DNA of 64,000 nucleotides from Nocardia kruczakiae NBRC 101016 (GTDB lineage Bacteria; Actinomycetota; Actinomycetes; Mycobacteriales; Mycobacteriaceae): contig NZ_BDBL01000022.1 of assembly GCF_001612965.1 (NCBI RefSeq), positions 100,559 to 164,558 on the forward strand, read 5' to 3'. Below, one piece after another: positions 15,538-25,500 of this stretch (its first letter is position 1; each line of letters opens with the position of its first letter). The position numbers and the translations under genes are program-made. The notes beneath the pieces are model-generated. The model was not told the DNA's origin. It worked only from the letters and a program-made list of their open reading frames with translations, and ran no database searches.

Positions 15538-16707
15538 CTAGCCGGCGGGAGGTGGCGGGGGCGGGGTGCCGGGCAGCGGCGGCGGACCGCCGAACAACGA
15601 CTGCAGCGCGGGGACGGTCGAGGCCGCGGCCCACGCGGACATGCCGGTGGTCCAGACGTTCGTCTGCGGGGTGAGGCGTCCGGCGGCGACGAACTGGCGC
15701 AGCTGATCCACCGGGAAGGGGCCCGCCGCCTGCCCGTCGAGGTCGATGTGGAACTGCTGCTGCACCGGAAGCGGCGGCGGCTGCTGCCCATACCCCGGCT
15801 GGGTGTAGCCGGTGGGCTGGGCGAATGCGCCCTGCATCGCGCCCGCCATCTGCCCGCCCAGGGCCACGCCCATCCCGGCCTGCATCGCCGCGCCCATCGC
15901 ACCGCCGCCGGGATTCTGCGCGGCGGCGAGCATCGCGTCGGCCGCCTGCACCTGCTGGTACCGGTTCGGATCGCGGACGTTGTCGGCGAATCCGCCGGCC
16001 TCGACGCCACGGGCCACACCGCGGGTCATCGCCTGCTGGATCTCCTCGGGCAACGAGATGGTCATGGTGACCGCGTCGACGCCCAGGCCGAACGAGGCGA
16101 CCCGCTGTGCCACGAATTCGCGGAGCTTGTCGGACAATTCGACCTGACGGCCCTGCAGATCTATCGCACCGAGGCCGGTGGCGAGCACCATATCCGAGAA
16201 CGCGAGCGCGACGGTGCGCCGCAGCAGATCGGTGATCTGCTCCATGTCGACGACGCTCTCGGTGCCGATCACCTGGCGCAGGAAGACGGCCGGGTCGACC
16301 ACCTTCACGATGGTGGTGCCGTTGGCGCGGACCTGCACCATGCGGAAGTCGGGATCGCGCACTGTCACCGGTTGCGGTGTGCCCCAGCGGAAATCGGTGA
16401 TCGGACGGGTATTGACGAAATACACCTCCGACCGGAACGGGCTGTTGAACCCGTGCTTCCACCCCTGCAGGGTGGACATGATCGGCATGTTCTCCGTGGT
16501 CAGCGCGTAATGGCCGGGCTCGTAGCGGTCGGCGAGCTGCCCCCGGTAGACGAAGACGGCCTGCTGGCCCTCGCGCACGATCAGTTCGGCGCCGTTCTTG
16601 ATCTCGTTGTCGTAGCGCGGGAATCGCCACGCCAGCGTGGAATTCGTATCGTCGAGCCATTCGATGATGTCGACGAATTCACCGCGGATCTTGTCCATCA
16701 GGCCCAT
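15538..16707 (-). CDS. SPFH-domain protein with C-terminal GYF_2 domain, YdjI-like
   Basis: A 389-residue protein. Residues about 20-250 form the SPFH (flotillin-like) domain: IIEWLDDTNSTLAWRFPRYD, QAVFVYRGQLADRYEPGHY and SEVYFVNTRPITDFRWGTP match the virion-core/YdjI branch. A glycine/alanine-rich linker follows (AMGAAMQAGMGVALGG). Residues about 325-375 form a GYF_2 (DUF4339) domain: GPFPVDQLRQFVAAGRL and VWTTGMSAWAAA. A polyproline tail ends the protein. In Bacillus, YdjI works with YdjG, YdjH and a PspA homologue in membrane stress; no pspA is adjacent here. ATG 16707 (MGLMDKIRGEF) is the start. Confidence 0.85.
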   Translation of the reverse strand: MGLMDKIRGEFVDIIEWLDDTNSTLAWRFPRYDNEIKNGAELIVREGQQAVFVYRGQLADRYEPGHYALTTENMPIMSTLQGWKHGFNSPFRSEVYFVNTRPITDFRWGTPQPVTVRDPDFRMVQVRANGTTIVKVVDPAVFLRQVIGTESVVDMEQITDLLRRTVALAFSDMVLATGLGAIDLQGRQVELSDKLREFVAQRVASFGLGVDAVTMTISLPEEIQQAMTRGVARGVEAGGFADNVRDPNRYQQVQAADAMLAAAQNPGGGAMGAAMQAGMGVALGGQMAGAMQGAFAQPTGYTQPGYGQQPPPLPVQQQFHIDLDGQAAGPFPVDQLRQFVAAGRLTPQTNVWTTGMSAWAAASTVPALQSLFGGPPPLPGTPPPPPPAG

Positions 16708-16791
16708 GCGTACTTCCGTCCTCCCTCGGCGCATTCCGCCGCGCCGAGTATGGCACAAACGAATTCGCCGCGGCCGCTAGCATGAGGCCTC

Positions 16792-17307
16792 GTGGAGCAG
16801 CGATACGTGCGCAGGTCGGGACGGGTGATCCTCGCCGACGCCGACGACCGGATTCTGCTCATCGCCTATCGCGGCACGCTGGATCCGCTGTACTGGATCA
16901 CCCCCGGCGGCGGTATCGATGCGGCCGAGTCGCCGGCGGAGGCCGCGGCGCGGGAATTGGGCGAGGAAACCGGATTACGGGTCACCGCGGCCGATCTCGG
17001 ACCGCAGGTGGCGGTGGCGGCCGGGCATCTGGAGATTCCCGGATGGCTGTCGGGCACGTTCCGCGAGGACTATTTCTTCTACCGGCTGCCCACCGCCGGG
17101 ACCGACCTGGACACGAGTGGCCTGCTGACCTACGAAAGCAGCGCCATCGACGAATTCCGCTGGTGGAGTGTCGATGAGCTCGCGAGCACCGATCAGGAGG
17201 TGTACCCCCTCGGTCTCGCCGGGTTGCTCGGCGATCTGCTGGCGGGTCGGATTCCACCCGAACCGGTCACGCTCCCGTGGCGTGACCGGCCCGGTGAAGC
17301 CTCGTGA
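16792..17307 (+). CDS. NUDIX hydrolase
   Basis: A 171-residue protein. The NUDIX box GGGIDAAESPAEAAARELGE followed by ETGL matches Gx5Ex7REUxEExGU. It begins at GTG 16792 with TAGCAT 8 bases upstream and no Shine-Dalgarno, so it may be leaderless. Substrate is probably a nucleoside diphosphate derivative but cannot be named. It converges with an SDR gene across 30 bp. Confidence 0.88.
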   Translation: MEQRYVRRSGRVILADADDRILLIAYRGTLDPLYWITPGGGIDAAESPAEAAARELGEETGLRVTAADLGPQVAVAAGHLEIPGWLSGTFREDYFFYRLPTAGTDLDTSGLLTYESSAIDEFRWWSVDELASTDQEVYPLGLAGLLGDLLAGRIPPEPVTLPWRDRPGEAS

Positions 17308-17337
17308 TTCGGCGAAGCCACTGGAATCGACTGGGGC

Positions 17338-18165
17338 TCAGGACTTACGGCCGGTGAATTCGTCCATCGAGTGATAGACGCCCACCTTGTTCAGGTAATA
17401 GTCGCGCACCTTCAGCGGCAGCAGACCGGAGATGGCGCGGTTGAGGCGTGAGGTCCACGGCAGCACGACCAGCGCCGCACCGTTCTTCATCTCCCGCCAC
17501 GCGGTGTCGACGACCTCTTCCTGCTCCAGGATCGGCGTGAACCAGAAACCCTTGGCGCCGTCGAACATTCCGGTGTTGATGTAGGTCGGGCACACCGTGG
17601 TGACCTTCACATGCTCGTTGCCGGACTGCTCGAGTTCCAGGCGCACCGAATCCGACCAGCCCAGCGCCGCCCACTTGGACGCGGCGTAGACACTCATGCG
17701 CGGATTGGCCACGAGCGCCGCCGAGGAGGCGATGTTCAGCACTCGCGCCGGGGTCTTGCGGTTGACCATCGCGGGCAGGAATTCCAGGGCGACGTACATG
17801 GGGGCCAGCGAATTGATCGCCATCGTCTTGTCGATGTCGGCGCGGTTCTCGGTTTCCCAGAAGTAGCCGTTGCCGCGCACGATTCCGGCGTTGTTGACCA
17901 GCACGTCGATATCGCCGACCTCCGAGCGCACCGCGGTGCCGGCCTCGATGATCGACTGCTGGTCGGAGACGTCGACCACGTAGTGGTGCACCCGGCTCAC
18001 CGATCCGGAGGACAGTTCGGCGGCGGTCTGCTTCAGCGCGATCTCGTTGACATCCCAGAGCACCACGTCGGCGGCCTGTTCGCGCACCGCCCGCTGGGCG
18101 AAGGATTTGCCCAGGCCCATCGCCGCGCCGGTGATCAGTACCCGCTTGCCCGCGACCGTATCCAT
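17338..18165 (-). CDS. SDR family oxidoreductase
   Basis: A 275-residue classical SDR. TGAAMGLGKSFA is the cofactor motif, NNAGIV follows, and SSAALVANPRMSVYAASK carries the catalytic Ser, Tyr and Lys. The C-terminus has an extra segment ISGLLPLKVRDYYLNKVGVYHSM. It is 52 bp downstream of the GabD2-like gene in the same direction and likely co-transcribed, so it may make or use the aldehyde that the dehydrogenase oxidises. Substrate unknown. Confidence 0.87.
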   Translation of the reverse strand: MDTVAGKRVLITGAAMGLGKSFAQRAVREQAADVVLWDVNEIALKQTAAELSSGSVSRVHHYVVDVSDQQSIIEAGTAVRSEVGDIDVLVNNAGIVRGNGYFWETENRADIDKTMAINSLAPMYVALEFLPAMVNRKTPARVLNIASSAALVANPRMSVYAASKWAALGWSDSVRLELEQSGNEHVKVTTVCPTYINTGMFDGAKGFWFTPILEQEEVVDTAWREMKNGAALVVLPWTSRLNRAISGLLPLKVRDYYLNKVGVYHSMDEFTGRKS

Positions 18166-18217
18166 ATCCGTTCCTCTTCCTCCGTGACCGAAGTCCTCTG
18201 TGCCCGAGCGGGCGAGA

Positions 18218-19789
18218 TCATTTCTGCCGCAACGCCTTCATCACGCCGAAGTAGAGCGTCATGGTCTTCGCCCACAGCGCTTCCGACATGCCCGGCAGCG
18301 GCGCGATCGGCAGTGCGCGCTGGACCGCGATGGTCTGGGTGTCGACGTATTTGAGCAGCCCCTCCGGGCCGTGGCGGCGGCCGCTGCCGGAGATGCCGAG
18401 CCCACCCGAGGGGGCCGCGACACTGCCCCACGCGGCGATGAAGCCCTCGTTCACGTTCACCGATCCGGCGTGGATGCGGGCGGCGATCTCACGGGCGCGT
18501 CCGGTATCGCGGCTCCACACGCTGGCGTTGAGACCGTAGGCGGTGTCGTTGGCCTGCTCGACGGCCTCGTCGTCGCTGTGCACGCGGTAGATCGAGACGA
18601 CCGGGCCGAAGGTTTCCTCGCGATAGACGGTCATCCCCGGTCGCACCCCGGCCAGGACGGTCGGCTCGTAGAAGTACGGGCCGAGGTCCGGCCGTGCGCG
18701 GCCGCCGGCCAGCACGGTCGCACCCTTGGCGACGGCGTCCTGGACATGTTCGGTGACCGTGTCGAGCTGGCGCGGGAAGGTCAGCGAACCCATCTCGTAG
18801 GAGTAGTCGAGCGCCGATCCGAGCCGCAAAGCCTGTGTGGCGGAGGTGAATTCGCGGACGAACCGATCGTAGACGCGGTCGTGTACGTAGATGCGCTCGA
18901 TGGATTCGCACAGCTGCCCGGCCGAGGCGAAACAGGCGCGCACCGCGATCTTGGCAGCCGCGCTCACATCGGCGTCGGCGAGCACCAGCAGCGGATTCTT
19001 GCCGCCCAGTTCGAGCGAGTAGCCGATCAGCCGCTCCCCCGCCTGCCGGGCGATGGTTCGGCCGGTGGCACTGGAACCGGTGTAGTCGACGTAGTCGGCG
19101 CGCGCGATCACCTCACCGCCGATCACCGAGCCGCGGCCCAATACCGCCTGCCACAGCCCCGCGGGCAGGCCGGCGCGTTCGGCGGCGTCGATCGCCCACA
19201 GTGCGGTGAGCGCGGTCTGGTTGTCCGGTCGCGCGACGACCGCGTTACCGGCCATCAGCGCGGGCAGCGCGTCGGAAACGGCGAGGGCCAAGGGGTAGTT
19301 CCACGGCGAGATCACCGCGACCACACCCTTGGGCCGATTGCGGACCTCGACCTTGGTGAGCACCGGCAGCACACCGCGCGGGGTGCGCGAGGCGAGCAGC
19401 CGTTCGGCCGCGGCGGCGTAGTAGCGAGCGTTGACCGCCACATCCCCGACCTCGTCGAAGGCGTGCACACGCGACTTGCCGGCCTCGGTCTGGACGATGT
19501 CGAGGATGGTGTCCTGTTCGGCCAGCACCAGATCGTGGAAACGGCGCAGCACCGCCACGCGGTCGCGCACGGGCACCCGCGCCCACTGCTGCTGAGCGCT
19601 GCGGGCGGTCGCGAAGGCGGACTCGATATCGGCGGTGGACGACTGCGGCAGATCGGCGATCTTCGCACCGGTGGCCGGGGCGGAGACCACCACCGACGGA
19701 GCGCCACCCGCGGTGGCGTGCGCGAGGAGGCGGTCCACCAGCTCCTGCGGCAGGGCCGGAGCAGCGGCGAGGTCTGGGGCGGTCGTCAT
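18218..19789 (-). CDS. gabD2: succinate-semialdehyde dehydrogenase-like aldehyde dehydrogenase (GabD2 type)
   Basis: A 523-residue NAD(P)-dependent aldehyde dehydrogenase. ISPWNYPLALAVSDALPAL, YTGSSATGRTIA, LELGGKNPLLVLADADV and FASAGQLCESIERIYV (catalytic Cys in GQLC) are conserved. The sequence closely follows M. tuberculosis GabD2 (Rv1731) as I recall it, including SGSGRRHGPEGLLKY. The physiological aldehyde may be broader than succinate semialdehyde. ATG 19789 is the start. It faces a TetR gene across a region with two tandem dyads, which likely control it. Confidence 0.85.
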   Translation of the reverse strand: MTTAPDLAAAPALPQELVDRLLAHATAGGAPSVVVSAPATGAKIADLPQSSTADIESAFATARSAQQQWARVPVRDRVAVLRRFHDLVLAEQDTILDIVQTEAGKSRVHAFDEVGDVAVNARYYAAAAERLLASRTPRGVLPVLTKVEVRNRPKGVVAVISPWNYPLALAVSDALPALMAGNAVVARPDNQTALTALWAIDAAERAGLPAGLWQAVLGRGSVIGGEVIARADYVDYTGSSATGRTIARQAGERLIGYSLELGGKNPLLVLADADVSAAAKIAVRACFASAGQLCESIERIYVHDRVYDRFVREFTSATQALRLGSALDYSYEMGSLTFPRQLDTVTEHVQDAVAKGATVLAGGRARPDLGPYFYEPTVLAGVRPGMTVYREETFGPVVSIYRVHSDDEAVEQANDTAYGLNASVWSRDTGRAREIAARIHAGSVNVNEGFIAAWGSVAAPSGGLGISGSGRRHGPEGLLKYVDTQTIAVQRALPIAPLPGMSEALWAKTMTLYFGVMKALRQK

Positions 19790-19828
19790 TGTCGGCCCTC
19801 TCGGTCGGCAGGCGCCAACAATTTGTTG

Positions 19829-19864
19829 AACACCAGTGTTAGATTAACACCGATGTTAGATTAA
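19829..19864. promoter_or_regulatory. two tandem dyads, candidate TetR operator
   Basis: AACACCAGTGTTAGATT (19829-19845) and AACACCGATGTTAGATT (19846-19862) are consecutive copies of a 17-bp unit, each containing an AACAC/GTGTT-type dyad. They lie between the divergent aldehyde dehydrogenase and TetR genes. The exact tandem arrangement strongly suggests cooperative repressor binding; the identity of the repressor is inferred. Confidence 0.65.
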
Positions 19865-19919
19865 TGGGGCGATGCCGGGCCATGTCAAGTCCGCACAACC
19901 GATCAGGGAGGTCCCACGG

Positions 19920-20624
19920 ATGCCGCAGGACGGGGTGGTCACCACTCACAACGGCGCCGCTCGCCGAGGCCGGCCGCCGCAGACGCCCGCACAGGCCGAC
20001 GAGGTGCGCTCCCGCATCGTTGCCGCCACCGCCGCGGTGTTCACCGAATCCGGTTCGCGCGGACTGAGTGTCGCGCGCATCATCGAACAGGCCGGGATCT
20101 CGCGGCCCACCTTCTACCGCTATTTCGCCAACGCCACAGCCCCACTCGACGTCGTTCTCACGCAGTCCAACGAGGGCTTGGTGGGCGGTATCCGCCGGGC
20201 CCTGGAGGAGTCCGATGAGCCGGTGGCACTCGGTATCGGCATCATCGACGCCTACCTGGACTGGGCCCGGGGGCATGGGCCGATGCTGCGCCCGGTGTTC
20301 GCGGAACTGCACGATCCGGCCTCACCGGTCTCGGCGTACCGGGAGCAGGCCTTCGACGACATCCGCGCGCTGGTGCGGGAGAAGTTCGCCGTACTGGGCC
20401 GGCAGTTGCCCGCACCGCTGGACCTCGACACCGCGCTGCAGGCCTGCGCATTCGTGGTCTACCAGGTGTCGCTGGCCACCGCACCGGGGGCGGACCCGGA
20501 TCCCGAGGCGGTCGCCGAGGCCCGGCTGACGATGATCCGCACGGTGCTGGTCACCCTCGGCCGACGCGAGGATGTCGAACTCGCCCTGACGATTCCGGGT
20601 ATCTTCCTGCCCGTACAGGGCTGA
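19920..20624 (+). CDS. TetR family regulator of the aldehyde dehydrogenase/SDR operon
   Basis: A 234-residue TetR protein. A basic N-terminus with an AT-hook-like RRGRPPQTP is followed by the HTH LSVARIIEQAGISRPTFYRYF and a helical ligand domain. GGGAGG at 19906-19911 supports ATG 19920; an in-frame ATG at 19872 is further from any ribosome site and close to the dyads. It is divergent from the GabD2-like gene and probably represses it and itself. Confidence 0.88.
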   Translation: MPQDGVVTTHNGAARRGRPPQTPAQADEVRSRIVAATAAVFTESGSRGLSVARIIEQAGISRPTFYRYFANATAPLDVVLTQSNEGLVGGIRRALEESDEPVALGIGIIDAYLDWARGHGPMLRPVFAELHDPASPVSAYREQAFDDIRALVREKFAVLGRQLPAPLDLDTALQACAFVVYQVSLATAPGADPDPEAVAEARLTMIRTVLVTLGRREDVELALTIPGIFLPVQG

Positions 20625-20644
20625 ATTCGGGGACAACGCCCGGT

Positions 20645-22525
20645 TCAGCCGCGCAGCCCGCTCGCCCGCAGCACCCGGCGCGAGATCCCGGCCTCCAGCG
20701 CCTCGGCCGTACCGATGATCCGCACCCGCTGCCGGGCGCGAGTGATCGCGGTATAGAGCAGTTCACGGGTCAGCAGCGTCGACTCCGGGCCGGGCAGCAC
20801 GATCGTCACCGCACCGTACTGGCTGCCCTGGCTGCGGTGGATGGTCATCGCGTACACCGTGGTGACACCCGGGAACTGAGTCGGATGCACCAGATACGGT
20901 TCGCTGCCACGCTGCAGCGCCGCGCGCAGGCCACCGTCGCCGGACCGCACGATGACACCGGTGTCGCCGTTGTAGATGCGGGCCTCGTGGTCGTTGGCGG
21001 TCACCAGCAGGGGTTGGCCGGGAAACCACTGTCCGGCAGCGGATTCCGTGCCGATCCCGGCCGCGGCGACCCAGCCGCCGGCCATGCGGTCCCAGCGTTC
21101 GACACCGAACTGCCCCTGCCGGTGCGCGCAGAGCAGTCGATGCGATTCCATCGCCCGCAGCGCCGCCGCGGCGTCCCCGGCCTCGGCGGCGGTGGTGGAT
21201 TCGCGGGCAGCGCGCACCACGTCGGCGCGCACATCGGCGATGTCGTCGGGTTCGTGCAGCGACAGCTCCGCACCGCCGTCGTGCAGCAGCGCGAGCGCCG
21301 TCTCGGCGTCGCCGGCGCGCACCGCCACCGCCAGATCGGCGATCCGGCCACCGAACCGACGGCCGCGGGTCAGGCGAATCATGCCGCCGCGCAATCGGTT
21401 TCGTTCCCGTTCACTGAGATCCTCGGCACCGGCCACGGGCCCGGAACCGGTGTCGAGGATCCGCTCGAGGATCGGATTCGGCGGCCCGGCCACCGGTCCC
21501 GCGACCAGATCGGCGAGGACGGCACCGGCATCGACCGAGGCGAGCTGGTCCGGGTCGCCGACGAGGACCAGCCGGGCGTCCGGGCGCACGGCCGGGAGCA
21601 GCCTGCTCATCATGGTCAGCGACACCATGGAGGTTTCGTCGACGACGATGACGTCGTAGGGCAGCCGGTTGTGGGCGTGATGGCGGAAGCGGGTGGTGCC
21701 GCCGCGCTGCCAGCCCAGCAGCCGGTGCACGGTGGCCGCGGTCAGCTCCGGCAGGTCGAGGTCGCCGGCCTGTTCACGCACCGATTCCTGCAGGCGCGCA
21801 GCGGCTTTGCCGGTCGGCGCGGCCAGCGCGATACGCAGCGGTGCGGTGTCGGCGACCGCGCGCTGATGCGCGACCAGCAGTGCCAGGATGCGGGCGATGG
21901 TGTGGGTCTTGCCGGTACCGGGGCCACCGGCGACCACCGTGGTCCAGCTGGTTGCGGCGACGGCGGCGGCGATGCGCTGGCGGTCCGGGGCGGCGCCGGG
22001 CCCGCCCGTGCCGGGGAACAGCCGGTCCAGTTCCCGGCGCACGGTGTCCGGGTCGACGAGCGGATGCCCGTGCGCACGGTCCGCCAGCGCCTCGCGGATC
22101 GTCTGCTCCTGCCGGTAGTAGCGGTCCAGATACAGCAGCGGCCCGCCCTCGGAGTCGACCAGCCGCAGCGGGCACAGCGGTCCGGCCGGGCTGCCGCACA
22201 CCAGTGGGCTCGCGCGCAACTGCTCGCACAGGCTCTCGACGTCCGGCCAGGGCAGCAGGGCGGGATCGATCGGCTCCGCGTCGCCCAGATCGAAACCCTC
22301 ACCGTCGACACCGATTTCGTGCATACGCCGCAATTCCAGGCACACCGATCCCGACCGCACCGCACGCACCGCGAGCGCGGCGGCCAGCAGCACCTGCTCT
22401 CCGGATTCACCGCCGAGCTTGCCCAGCCGCAACGCCACGTGCACATCGGCCGCCGACAGCACGCCGGCGGTGTTGAAGGTTCGCAGCAAGCCGGTGGCAC
22501 GCTGCGCCAGAGCAATCGCCGTCAT
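20645..22525 (-). CDS. recD: exodeoxyribonuclease V alpha subunit RecD
   Basis: A 626-residue 5'-3' helicase subunit of RecBCD. Walker A is GGPGTGKTHTIARILALL; the motif II region reads YDVIVVDETSMVSLTMMSRL; the C-terminal MTIHRSQGSQYGAVTIVLP and ELLYTAITRARQRVRI are the UvrD_C_2-type motifs. It overlaps recB by 4 bp and is last in the recC-recB-recD operon. It converges on a TetR gene. Confidence 0.95.
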   Translation of the reverse strand: MTAIALAQRATGLLRTFNTAGVLSAADVHVALRLGKLGGESGEQVLLAAALAVRAVRSGSVCLELRRMHEIGVDGEGFDLGDAEPIDPALLPWPDVESLCEQLRASPLVCGSPAGPLCPLRLVDSEGGPLLYLDRYYRQEQTIREALADRAHGHPLVDPDTVRRELDRLFPGTGGPGAAPDRQRIAAAVAATSWTTVVAGGPGTGKTHTIARILALLVAHQRAVADTAPLRIALAAPTGKAAARLQESVREQAGDLDLPELTAATVHRLLGWQRGGTTRFRHHAHNRLPYDVIVVDETSMVSLTMMSRLLPAVRPDARLVLVGDPDQLASVDAGAVLADLVAGPVAGPPNPILERILDTGSGPVAGAEDLSERERNRLRGGMIRLTRGRRFGGRIADLAVAVRAGDAETALALLHDGGAELSLHEPDDIADVRADVVRAARESTTAAEAGDAAAALRAMESHRLLCAHRQGQFGVERWDRMAGGWVAAAGIGTESAAGQWFPGQPLLVTANDHEARIYNGDTGVIVRSGDGGLRAALQRGSEPYLVHPTQFPGVTTVYAMTIHRSQGSQYGAVTIVLPGPESTLLTRELLYTAITRARQRVRIIGTAEALEAGISRRVLRASGLRG

Positions 22526-25500
22526 CGGCCCTCCTGCCCGGCCAGGAGATCCGACAGCGCCACGATCAGCCCGGCCGGTGGGTCCCAGTCGAAGACTCCG
22601 TGGCCGGGTGGGGTCGAGGGGCCGATCATGCCGCGCACGAACAGATAGCGCACCCCGCCGAGGTGGTGCGCCGGGTCGTAGCCGGGCAGGCGCCAGCGCA
22701 GATAGCGGTGCAGCGCCGCCGAATACAGGAGCGCCTGCAGTGGATAGTGCGAGCGCATCATCTCCTCGGCCATGCGGTCGCGCCGATAGTGCGCCACGGT
22801 CAGCTCACCGGTGCCGAGCCGGTTGGTCTTGTAGTCGACGACGAGGAAGCGGGGGCCGTCGGTTCGTAGCACCGCGTCGATACTTCCGGTCAGATATCCG
22901 CGCAATGGAATGTCGTCGAGCAGGTCGAGGGCATCGGCGTAGGTGGCGAACGGATCGTCGGACCGCAGATGCTTCCGCAGCAGGGCCCCGATGCGCCGAA
23001 CCGTCACCCGCTCCGCCACCGGGTCGTCACCGCCCGCGAGCGGCAGTTCGAATTCCAATTCGTTCAACCGATCCCGCGACCGGATGTCGGCCAGCGCGAC
23101 CGGATCGCACGGCGTGCGCAGCACCGCGACGAGCGCGCGGGCGAGTTCGCCGGGATCGATATCGGCCATGAGTTGCTCCACGGCCTGTTCGCAGCGCAGC
23201 AGGACCTCGGCGTCCAGATCCGGCGCATCGGTGTCGACCAGCTCGAGCACGCCGTGCACGAGGGTGCCGAATTCGGCGCCGTAGGGCAGGTCGTTCATCA
23301 ACGATGGTGCCGCACCGGCGAATTCGTCCCCCGTTCCGAGGCCGGGACCGAGTTCCGGCGCCGGCGACAACGGCTCGTCGGTGCCGCCCTCGACGGTATC
23401 CGGCGTCACGAAATCCGTGGCAGCATGGGCCGTTTCGTGCGCGGAGGCGGTGAGCGCCGAGTACGAGGTACGGCGCCAGTCGTGGTCGACGGAGCGGGTG
23501 AACCGCGCGGCCTCGAGTGCCTGGTCGGCGGTCTGTCCGCGTTCGGTGCGCAGCTGCGCCTCGACCGCCGCGCGGACGGTTTCGATCTCGATCAGGCCGG
23601 GACCGGCGGCCGCCGCCCATTCGCGCAACTGCTGCAACACGATCGGGTCCGCGGGCACCTCACTGCGGGCCGGCACCTCGGCGCTGCCGGGGTCGCGGCC
23701 CAGGATCATCCGGTGCAGCGGCGCGGCGGCCGTACCGTAAGCCGGCGCCCACCAGGCCACGACCTGGCACTGCGCCCGGGTCACCGCGACGTACAGCAGC
23801 CGAAGTTCCTCTCCCGCTTCCTCGGCCTCACAGCGGCGGCGATGCTCGGCGTAACCGGGCGCCTCGGGGCCGCCGACGTCCAGGACCCGTTCGTCGCCGT
23901 CGTGGAACAGCAGCGTCGACGGATTGGGGTTCTTCGCGCCGTCCCACGCGAAGGGCAGATAGACGACGGGGAATTCCAGGCCCTTACTGGCGTGCACGGT
24001 GGCGATCTGCACCGCGGCGGCATCGCGGTCGAGGCGACGGCTGCGTCCCGCGACGGCGCCCGAGGCCGGATCACGGACCCGGTCGGCCAGCCAGCGGGTC
24101 AGCGCGGTGAGCCCGAGCGATTCCCGCGCGGCGACCTCGTCGAGCAGTTGCGCGATATGCCGCAGATCGGTCAGGCGCCGTTCACCGCCGCTCTGGGCCA
24201 GCAGCCGCGGCGCGGGCTGGGCCTGGGCGGACAGCCGGTCGAACACGGCCGCGAAACCGGAACGCGCGAACAGCCGGGCCGCGTCGCGCAGCTGGGTGCT
24301 GAGCCGGCCCACCAGATCCGCGCCACCGGCGTCGATATCGGCCGCGGACAGTCCGAGCAGCGGGGTGGTCGCCGCCAGCCGCACCCGATCACCACGGTGC
24401 GGTTGTTCCAGCGCGCGCAGCACCCACAGCCAGTCGGTGGCACTGCGGGTGGCGAAAACGCTGGCGCCACCGGCGAGTACGGAGGCGACACCGGCGCGAT
24501 CCAGTTCCGCGCGCACCAGGTCGATCTGCGCGCGGGTGCGGACCAGCACGGCGATATCGCCGGGTCCCAGCGGGCGGTCGCCGAACCGGGCGCCGGACCC
24601 GAGGGTGCGGGCGATATCGGCGGCGAGGTCGGTGGCGATCCGATCGCGCTGGCGGCCCACCACCGGGAATCCGCTCCCGTTCAACGCTCCGGCGCCCTGG
24701 CGGGGAAAACATCTGAGCCGCAACGGAACCGCCGCGCCCTCGGGCCCGGTGAGCCGGCTGTGCGGCCGTACCGCCGTGACCTGCGGCACCGTGATCTGCG
24801 GATGCCCCAGGGCGGCGCCGCCGAGCATGTGGTGCAGCGCCGCCAGCAGACCGGCGTCACTGCGGCGGTTGGTATCGAGTTCGCGACGGGTCTCGGCGTG
24901 GGCGACGGCGTCCAGGTAGCTGAGGACCTCGGCGCCGCGGAAGGCGTAGATCGCCTGTTTCGGATCGCCGACCAGCACCAGGGTCGTGTGGTCGTGGAAG
25001 ACCCGCCGCAGGATGTCCCACTGCAGGGGGTCGGTGTCCTGGAATTCGTCGACCAGTGTCACGCGGAAGCGGTCGCGGATGCGGCGGCACGCGCGCTCGC
25101 CGTGCACCGGGTCGGCGAGTACATCGTGCAGCAGCACCAGCTGGTCGTCGAAGTCGCGGATACCCGAAAGCCGTTTGCGCCGATCGACTTCCGCGCGCAC
25201 GGCGGCCGCGAACGCCGCCGCCTCGGCCGCCGGGTGATCGCCGAGTTCCTCCCCCGGCACCAGCCGCGCGCGCCGGTCCGCCACCGCGGCCGCCGCCAGC
25301 GACAGCGCCTGGCGCACCGGCATCGGCGCGCCGCCACGGGCGTAGCGGGCCAGGTACAGATCCTCGGCGACCGTGCTCACCAGTTCCTCGATGCCCTCGA
25401 CCAGCCGCACCCGCGGATCGTGTTCGCCCGCGATGCCGAGTTCGTCGAGCATGCGCTGACAGAACCCGTGTGTGGTGGAGATGGTGCCGGCATCGAAATC

